64,000 nucleotides of DNA from NCBI GenBank assembly GCA_016718275.1, contig JADKEA010000023.1:186001-250000 (forward strand), given 5' to 3'. The translations under genes were made by a program, and so were the position numbers. This stretch comes from Candidatus Villigracilis affinis. Its GTDB lineage: Bacteria; Chloroflexota; Anaerolineae; Anaerolineales; Villigracilaceae. The notes beneath the pieces are model-generated. The model was not told where the DNA came from. It saw only the letters and a list, made by a program, of their open reading frames with translations, and did no database searches. The stretch's first letter is position 1; each line of letters begins with the position of its first letter. Positions 58,593-64,000 of this stretch are shown one piece after another.

Positions 58593-59999
58593 ATGAGTAA
58601 GAAAATCTTCACAGTATTGCTACTGGTCGTATTTATGCTCGCCCAGTTCAGCATTGCTTCAGCCCTTGTTGTGGCTGGAGACGCCTCCATCACCGCCATT
58701 CCCGATTTCGCGAATGCCGTGGACGTGGATGTCGATTGGGCCGTGACCGGCATGGCTGGCCCTTCCCAGAACATCCTCATCTGGAGCCGCATTCAGAATG
58801 CCGTTCCTGTTGCCTATAGCACCTGCTACGATGTTGCCACCATTATTGGCACTAGCGATGCCTCCGGCACCTTCACCTATACCCTGCCTGTTGTGCTCAA
58901 TGGCGATGTGGTCGAATTCCTGATCACCGTCGAGAGCACCAACTGTGCCGGTGCGGTTGCACCTTTGGCCGCCGAAGTCCCCATGGGTGAAACCACCGTG
59001 GACAGCGCTGCGATGGAAGGTCTCTTCTCCATTCCTCCGTACGATGGCGTCGCCGCTTTCGGTTCCCAGCCTGTTGCTTGTAACAATTTCGAACTTTGGG
59101 CCTTGGCTACCGATAACTATGCCCCGATTGTCCCTGCTGGCACGGGCTACTCCGGCTTTGGTGCATGGAATCCTCTGGTAACCGGCACTTTCGTTCCGGC
59201 CCCGATCGGTGCAAATAGCTCCCTGCTCTCCTGGAACTTCAGCCTCCCCTCCACCGCCACTGGCGCCTGGTCGATGTCTGTGAATCCTGAAGATGCTTCC
59301 GGCAACATGGGTGTTGCTGCTGCCTCCTTCCGCACCGCCCTCGCGATTGCGGTTGGCGAAACTGACGAATGTGTAACCTTCAGCGACATTAGTGGTTCCG
59401 ATTACGAAACCTATGTCCGCTACCTGGCCACCCTCGGCCTGATCAGCGGCTTCGCTGATGGCACCTTCGGCCCCGACACCAATCTGTCTCGCGCCGAAGC
59501 CTCAACCTTGATCGAGATCTCCAACGGCGTTTCTGATACCGACCCCGGTTTCGGAACTCCTCCTGCCGCTGGCTCAGCTTGTGATTTCAGTGACGTAAGC
59601 GCCACCGACTGGTTCGCTGGTTGGGTCTGGCAGGCTTGCGATGACGGCTATATGAACGGCGTTGGCGGCGGATTGTTCGACCCGAACAACCTGCTCACCC
59701 GCGGTCAGATCGTCACCATCATGAACAATGTTGCGCTTAGCGCAGTAGTTCCTGGTGGTTTCCTGGCTACGGCCAATGTGATGCAGGGACCTTGGGGCAC
59801 TCCGTTCCCCTACCGCACAGCCGCCTGGACTGACGTCTCTGTTGGCGCTTTCTATGCGATCCCTGTTGTGAATGCTTATGGCGTTGGCGTTGCCGAAGGC
59901 ACCTCCGCGACCACGTTCTCCCCGGATCAGGCCGCTACCCGCGGTGAATTCGCGATGATGCTCTATCGCGCCTTGAGCCAGGTTGCACCCCTCCCGTAA
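58593..59999 (+). CDS. SLH-domain surface protein 2
   Basis: 468 residues, complete. Signal peptide MSKKIFTVLLLVVFMLAQFS, cleaved near residue 24. The N-terminal beta domain runs to about 250 (GDASITAIPDFANAVDVDVD, VACNNFELWALATDN, SVNPEDASGNM). Three SLH repeats follow: CVTFSDISGSDYETYVRYLA, the WFAGWVWQACDDGYMNG unit, and WTDVSVGAFYAIPVVNAYGV, with a TFSPDQAATRGEFAMMLYR end. AGGAG nine bases upstream. Nearly identical to SLH protein 3. Exported and held on the cell surface. Confidence 0.92.
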   Translation: MSKKIFTVLLLVVFMLAQFSIASALVVAGDASITAIPDFANAVDVDVDWAVTGMAGPSQNILIWSRIQNAVPVAYSTCYDVATIIGTSDASGTFTYTLPVVLNGDVVEFLITVESTNCAGAVAPLAAEVPMGETTVDSAAMEGLFSIPPYDGVAAFGSQPVACNNFELWALATDNYAPIVPAGTGYSGFGAWNPLVTGTFVPAPIGANSSLLSWNFSLPSTATGAWSMSVNPEDASGNMGVAAASFRTALAIAVGETDECVTFSDISGSDYETYVRYLATLGLISGFADGTFGPDTNLSRAEASTLIEISNGVSDTDPGFGTPPAAGSACDFSDVSATDWFAGWVWQACDDGYMNGVGGGLFDPNNLLTRGQIVTIMNNVALSAVVPGGFLATANVMQGPWGTPFPYRTAAWTDVSVGAFYAIPVVNAYGVGVAEGTSATTFSPDQAATRGEFAMMLYRALSQVAPLP

Positions 60000-60022
60000 T
60001 TTAGCTTGACTCAGTAACACTT

Positions 60023-60058
60023 GGAGCGGACCCATCCCGGGTCCGCTCCTCTTTTTTT
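60023..60058 (+). terminator. Terminator of SLH gene 2
   Basis: GGAGCGGACCC, loop ATCCC, GGGTCCGCTCC, then TCTTTTTTT. Confidence 0.88.
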
Positions 60059-60156
60059 ACCCATTGAAAAGTCATAATCGGCATAAAACTGTTGTTTTTT
60101 ATGCAAATTACGCATTGAAACAAGACTATTTTTATCGATTTTCAAAACTGCAAAGT

Positions 60157-60190
60157 CTTTGCCGGTCTCTTTTTTCGATCTCATCCGTTA
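60157..60190 (+). promoter_or_regulatory. ECF-type promoter, site 4
   Basis: GCCGGTCTC at 60161-60169, 16 bases, CGTTA at 60186-60190. The spacer and the bases after CGTTA are almost identical to site 1. Confidence 0.78.
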
Positions 60191-60198
60191 TGAATAAT

Positions 60199-60227
60199 GA
60201 ACCACTTATCTCGTGGAGATGAGGTTC
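60199..60227 (+). promoter_or_regulatory. Leader hairpin of SLH gene 3
   Basis: GAAC and CTTATCTC pair with GAGATGAG and GTTC; loop GTG and a two-base bulge. Confidence 0.6.
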
Positions 60228-60258
60228 AAAAACCTACCCTATATAGGAGTAATACCAA

Positions 60259-61650
60259 ATGAGTAAGAAGATCTTCACCGTATTGCTGCTGGCCGTGTTC
60301 ATGCTCGCCCAGTTCAGCATCGCCTCCGCCGCTGTTGTGGCCGGAGACGCCTCCATCACCGCCATTCCCGACTTCGCGAATGCTGTTGATGTAGATATCG
60401 ATTGGGCCGTGACCGGCATGGCTGGCCCCTCCCAGAACATCCTCGTCTGGAGCCGCATTCAGAATTTGGCCGTTCCCGCAGTCTACAGCACCTGCTATGA
60501 CCTCGCCACCATCATCGGCACCAGCGATGCCTCCGGCACCTACACCTATGTCCTGCCCGCCGTGGCCAATGGTGATGTAGTTGAATTCCTGATCACCGTC
60601 GAGAGCACCAACTGCGCCGGCGCGGTTGCACCTTTGGCTACCGAAGCTGCCATGGGTGAGACCACTGTCGATAGCGCCCCGATGGAAGGCATCTTCTCCA
60701 TTCCTCCGTACGATGGCGTCGCCGCTTTCGGTTCCCAGCCCGTTGCTTGTAACAACTTCGAACTCTGGGCTTTGGCCACCGACAACTGGGCCCCGATCGT
60801 CCCCGCTGGCACTGGCTATTCGGGTGGTGCCTGGAACCCCTCTGTGACCGGCACTTTCGTTCCGGCCCCCATCGGTGCGAATAGCTCCCTGCTCTCCTGG
60901 AACTTCACCTTCCCCGCTACCGCCAGTGGCGCCTGGTCGATGTCTGTGAATCCTGAAGATGCCTCCGGCAACATGGGCGCTACTGCTGCCTCCTTCCGCA
61001 CCGCTCTCGCGGTTGCGGCTGGCGAAACTGCTGATTGCGAGACCTTCAGCGACATCAGCGGCTCTGACTACGAGACCTATGTCCGCTACCTGGCCTCCCT
61101 CGGCCTGATCAGCGGCTTCGCTGATGGCACTTTCGGCCCCGACACCACCCTCACCCGCGCTGAAGCCTCTGCCCTCATCGAGATCTCCAACGGTTACGAT
61201 GACACCATGCTCCCCACCTCTGCTCCTGCTGGCTGTGACTTCACCGATGTCGCTGCTTCCGACTGGTTCTCCGGTTGGGTTTGGCAGGCTTGTGCTGACG
61301 GCTACATGAACGGCGTTGGCGGCGGATTGTTCGACCCGAACAACCTGCTCACCCGCGGCCAGATCGTCACCATCCTCAACAACGTGGCGAATACCGGTGG
61401 TACCGGCGGCTTCCTGACCACATTTAACGTGATCAATGGACCTTGGGGCACTCCGTTCCCCTACCGCTCCGGCGCCTGGACTGATGTTTCCGTCGGTGCA
61501 TTCTACGCCATCCCGGTCGTGAATGCTTACGGCGTGGGCGTTGCCAATGGCACCTCTGACACCACCTTCTCCCCGGATCAGGCTGTGACCCGCGGTGAAT
61601 TTGCCAAGATGCTCTATCGCGCCTTGAGCCAGGTTGCACCCCTCCCGTAA
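60259..61650 (+). CDS. SLH-domain surface protein 3
   Basis: 463 residues, complete. Signal peptide MSKKIFTVLLLAVFMLAQFS, N-terminal beta domain (25 to about 250; VDIDWAVTGMAGPSQNILVW, MEGIFSIPPYDGVAAFGSQP), then SLH repeats at about 260-310, 326-375 and 407-455 (GLISGFADGTFGPDTTLTRA; GVGGGLFDPNNLLTRGQI; GTSDTTFSPDQAVTRGEFAK). ATATAGGAG sits nine bases before the ATG. A recent duplicate of SLH protein 2, sharing even its 3' flank. A 481-codon frame on the opposite strand is a composition shadow. Confidence 0.93.
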   Translation: MSKKIFTVLLLAVFMLAQFSIASAAVVAGDASITAIPDFANAVDVDIDWAVTGMAGPSQNILVWSRIQNLAVPAVYSTCYDLATIIGTSDASGTYTYVLPAVANGDVVEFLITVESTNCAGAVAPLATEAAMGETTVDSAPMEGIFSIPPYDGVAAFGSQPVACNNFELWALATDNWAPIVPAGTGYSGGAWNPSVTGTFVPAPIGANSSLLSWNFTFPATASGAWSMSVNPEDASGNMGATAASFRTALAVAAGETADCETFSDISGSDYETYVRYLASLGLISGFADGTFGPDTTLTRAEASALIEISNGYDDTMLPTSAPAGCDFTDVAASDWFSGWVWQACADGYMNGVGGGLFDPNNLLTRGQIVTILNNVANTGGTGGFLTTFNVINGPWGTPFPYRSGAWTDVSVGAFYAIPVVNAYGVGVANGTSDTTFSPDQAVTRGEFAKMLYRALSQVAPLP

Positions 61651-61673
61651 TTTAGCTTGACTCAGTAACACTT

Positions 61674-61710
61674 GGAGCGGACCCGAACCCGGGTCCGCTC
61701 CTCTTTTTTT
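61674..61710 (+). terminator. Terminator of SLH gene 3
   Basis: Same GGAGCGGACCC / GGGTCCGCTCC stem, with loop GAACCC, then TCTTTTTTT. Confidence 0.88.
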
Positions 61711-61810
61711 GTCCGTCCTGGAAAAGTCAAAATTGACATAAAATCCTTGTTTTTAACGTTTCATGCCCTAAAAAACAGGGCTGTTTTTATCGGTTTTCAA
61801 AATTGCAAGG

Positions 61811-61844
61811 TTTTGCCGGTCTCTTTTCCGCATCTCATCCGTTA
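61811..61844 (+). promoter_or_regulatory. ECF-type promoter, site 5
   Basis: GCCGGTCTC at 61815-61823, 16 bases, CGTTA at 61840-61844. Confidence 0.78.
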
Positions 61845-61853
61845 GGAATAATG

Positions 61854-61880
61854 AACATCTTATCCGCGCGGATAAGAGTT
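61854..61880 (+). promoter_or_regulatory. Leader hairpin of SLH gene 4
   Basis: AAC and TCTTATCC pair with GGATAAGA and GTT, loop GCGC, one-base bulge; same plan as the gene 3 leader, with different bases. Confidence 0.6.
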
Positions 61881-61911
61881 AAAAACCTACCCTATATAGG
61901 AGTAATACCAA

Positions 61912-63345
61912 ATGAGCAAGAAGATCTTCACCGTATTGCTGCTGGCCGTGTTCATGCTCGCCCAGTTCAGCATGGCCTCCGCCGCCCCCGTGGCTGGCGC
62001 AGAAGGCACCCTCGTCGCCCCGGACTTCATGCCCGCAGGCGCCACCTCCACCGTCGACGTCGAATGGACCGCCACCGGCCTTTCGAACCCGACCAACGTC
62101 GTCATGTATGCCCGCGTTTCGGGCGGCACCTATGCCATTGACGAGTGCAACCTGGTTGCGACCATCAACGGCACCAGCACCGGCAGCGGCACCTTCACCT
62201 ACGACTTCTCCGTCAGTGCCAACGCAGCGACCCCTGCCGATGGCGATTTCTGGGAATTCACCCTGGTGTTCGATAGCACCGACACCTGCGGTGTTTCCGC
62301 TCCTGCCAACCCCGCCGATGCCGATAACTATCTCTCCTGGTCCTTTGTGGACGGGCGAACCCTTTTTGGCTTCGGTGCTGCTCCTCAGGACGACCACACT
62401 GTTGCTGGCGACGAAGTAGCCTGCAATAGCTTCGAATACTGGGCAGTTGCCACTGATTCCTTCGGCCTGACCACCAACGACCCGTACGCTGGCTTCGGTT
62501 CCTGGAACGCTCAGATTACCGGCACCTTCGCCACCCCCGCTCCGATCGGCCCTGAAGATCAGATCCTCGAATGGGGCTTCACCTTCCCCTCCACCGCCTC
62601 TGGCGTTTGGAACTTCAACATCAACCCCGAAGATGCGGCTGGCAACATGTACGATCCCACTTTGGCAGCTCCCTACACCTTCCGCAATTCCGCAATTGAC
62701 GCTTCCGAAATGGAAGACTGCGTTGACTTCAGCGACACCGCTGGCCACGCGAATGAACTGTACATCCGCTACCTGGCCGACCTCGGCCTGATCAGCGGCT
62801 TCGCCGATGGCACTTTCGGCGCCGATGCCACCCTCACCCGCGCTGAAGCCTCGGCCCTCATCGAGATCTCCAACGGTTACGATGACACCACCCTCCCCAC
62901 CTCCGCTCCTGCTGGTTGTGACTTCACCGATGTCGCCGCTTCCGACTGGTTCGCTGGTTGGGTCTGGCAGGCTTGTGATGATGGCTTCATGAACGGTGTG
63001 GGCGGCGGCTTGTTCGACCCGAACAACCTGCTCACCCGCGGCCAGATCGTCACCATCCTCAACAACGTAGTGGATGGCGGCGGCGCTGCTGTCACCCCTG
63101 GTTCATACTTATGGAGTGGCTTGCTGTGGGGCGCGTTCTTTGATGGTGCCCCTGAGTTCCTGACCTCTGCATGGACCGACGTTTCCATCGGCGCCTTCTA
63201 TGCCGAACCGGTCGTCGAAGCCTACAGCTGGGGCATTGCCGAAGGCACCTCAGACACCACCTTCTCCCCGGATCAGCCTGTGACCCGCGGCGAATTCGCC
63301 AAGATGCTCTATCGCGCCTTGAGCTACTACTACGGTCCTTTCTAA
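61912..63345 (+). CDS. SLH-domain surface protein 4
   Basis: 477 residues, complete. Same signal peptide as proteins 2 and 3. The N-terminal domain belongs with protein 1 (EGTLVAPDFMPAGATSTVDV, VACNSFEYWAVATDSFGLTT, NINPEDAAGNMYDPTL). Three SLH repeats: CVDFSDTAGHANELYIRYLA, CDFTDVAASDWFAGWVWQAC and WTDVSIGAFYAEPVVEAYSW. AGGAG nine bases upstream within the shared GGAGTAATACCAA leader end. Confidence 0.93.
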   Translation: MSKKIFTVLLLAVFMLAQFSMASAAPVAGAEGTLVAPDFMPAGATSTVDVEWTATGLSNPTNVVMYARVSGGTYAIDECNLVATINGTSTGSGTFTYDFSVSANAATPADGDFWEFTLVFDSTDTCGVSAPANPADADNYLSWSFVDGRTLFGFGAAPQDDHTVAGDEVACNSFEYWAVATDSFGLTTNDPYAGFGSWNAQITGTFATPAPIGPEDQILEWGFTFPSTASGVWNFNINPEDAAGNMYDPTLAAPYTFRNSAIDASEMEDCVDFSDTAGHANELYIRYLADLGLISGFADGTFGADATLTRAEASALIEISNGYDDTTLPTSAPAGCDFTDVAASDWFAGWVWQACDDGFMNGVGGGLFDPNNLLTRGQIVTILNNVVDGGGAAVTPGSYLWSGLLWGAFFDGAPEFLTSAWTDVSIGAFYAEPVVEAYSWGIAEGTSDTTFSPDQPVTRGEFAKMLYRALSYYYGPF

Positions 63346-63374
63346 AGTAATTTAGTTCGAAAATAGCAATATCT

Positions 63375-63409
63375 GGAGCGGACCCATCCCGGGTCCGCTC
63401 CTCTTTTTT
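63375..63409 (+). terminator. Terminator of SLH gene 4
   Basis: GGAGCGGACCC, loop ATCCC, GGGTCCGCTCC, then TCTTTTTT. Confidence 0.88.
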
Positions 63410-63493
63410 ATAGGTAGGGGAGGAAAAAATGCCGTTTTTAGGGTGAATTTCCACCAAAATCGGAGTTTTTGATCAACTTTCAAATCTGCAAGG

Positions 63494-63527
63494 TTTTGCC
63501 GGTCTCTTTTTAGGGTCTCATCCGTTA
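63494..63527 (+). promoter_or_regulatory. ECF-type promoter, site 6
   Basis: GCCGGTCTC at 63498-63506, 16 bases, CGTTA at 63523-63527. Confidence 0.78.
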
Positions 63528-63538
63528 ATACAATTAGA

Positions 63539-63566
63539 CGCACTTACTCCGAAATGAGTAAGTGCG
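63539..63566 (+). promoter_or_regulatory. Leader hairpin of SLH gene 5
   Basis: CGCACTTACTC and GAGTAAGTGCG form a perfect 11-bp stem with a six-base loop. Confidence 0.65.
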
Positions 63567-63604
63567 CGAATCCAACTCTTTATATCTATAGGAGAAACAA
63601 ATTA

Positions 63605-64000
63605 ATGAGTAAGAAAATCTTCACCGTATTGCTGCTGGCCGTGTTCATGCTGGCCCAGTTCAGCATTGCCTCTGCGGTCGCCGTAACCGGCGACGCTTCC
63701 ATCACCGCCATCCCCGATTTTTCGGTGGCACCTCATGTGGACCTCGATTGGGCCGCGGCCCGGCATGGCCGCTGGCACCAAGAACGTCCTTGTTTGGGCC
63801 CGTGAGTACGCCGTAGCCCCGGCAACTTATGCTGTGGCTGACTGCCAGCTCATCGCCACCATCATCGGCACCAGCGATGCGAGCGGCACTTTTACCTACG
63901 ATTTCACCGCCACAGCCAACCTCAATGCGTTGGCCACCGGTGATCAGGTTGAATTCACGCTCAGCGTGGATGACCAGACCTGCGCCACCGCCGACGTCCC
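63605..64000 (+). CDS. SLH-array surface protein 5, frameshifted and cut by the window edge
   Basis: ATG 63605 with AGGAG upstream encodes the array's signal peptide (MSKKIFTVLLLAVFMLAQFS) and then GDASITAIPDF and HVDLDWAA. The frame breaks near 63755 and would stop at 63805, but the homologous reading continues in another frame as MAAGTKNVLVWAREYAVAPA and IATIIGTSDASGTFTYDF to the window end. One extra base in GCCGCGGCCCGGC explains it. The SLH repeats are expected beyond 64000. The N-terminal domain mixes features of both array subgroups. Confidence 0.82.

Noticed and set aside
60226..61671. 481-codon open frame on the minus strand across SLH gene 3
   Set aside because: It lies antisense to a gene with signal peptide, SLH repeats and paralogs; composition keeps the opposite frame open. 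The same holds for minus-strand frames at 56767-57633 and 61879-62748.
58265..63409. Repeated GGAGCGGACCC palindromes as a mobile or recombination site
   Set aside because: Each lies directly after an SLH stop codon with a T-run, so they are the duplicated genes' terminators.

Overview
The window looks like a chromosome segment of a Chloroflexota bacterium, probably class Anaerolineae. This is inferred from the fused glycyl-tRNA synthetase, the C-x3-C zinc finger of DnaG, the complete 14-subunit nuoA-N operon, the many envelope proteins with Thr/Pro-rich linkers, and the tandem S-layer-homology (SLH) proteins. No phage, insertion sequence, CRISPR array or rRNA is visible.

Layout. 1-610: decayed beta-propeller repeats. 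768-8128: glyQS, a lipoprotein, a TPR/thioredoxin membrane protein and a divergent glycosyltransferase-like gene. 8157-11725: dnaG-rpoD. 11914-26640: nuoA-N, with small repeat elements at several junctions. 26689-35392: small membrane proteins, a K+ channel, tRNA-Lys, two TPR proteins, CIRCE-groES-groEL, a PpiC-type foldase and surface proteins. 35450-46655, mostly minus strand: ilvE, an MFS transporter behind a 19-codon mini-ORF, an operon of five GNAT acetyltransferases behind a 27-codon mini-ORF and two terminator-like hairpins, a deacetylase, an SH3 lipoprotein and a methyltransferase-like gene. 46705-54406: a large membrane protein, a polysaccharide ABC exporter and the dTDP-L-rhamnose genes. 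54528-64000: an ECF sigma factor, a membrane protein that is probably its anti-sigma, and five SLH protein genes (the last cut by the window edge).

The most striking system is at the right end. The sigma gene and all five SLH genes share one upstream signature, GCCGGTCTC, exactly 16 bases, then CGTT. Every SLH gene then has a leader hairpin of different sequence but similar form and its own AGGAG site; the four complete ones also share a nearly invariant terminator. This reads as an autoregulated ECF regulon controlling a variable surface-protein array, with an extracytoplasmic beta-propeller on the probable anti-sigma as sensor. The adjacent exporter and rhamnose genes suggest that surface glycan and surface protein are made from one envelope locus.

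Four genes (4951, 25196, 56812, 63605) carry single-base frameshifts. Because one is nuoN inside an otherwise intact operon, uncorrected indels in the assembly are the simplest explanation. Several genes have a -10 box that ends 6-8 bases before the start codon and no Shine-Dalgarno site, which suggests leaderless mRNAs.
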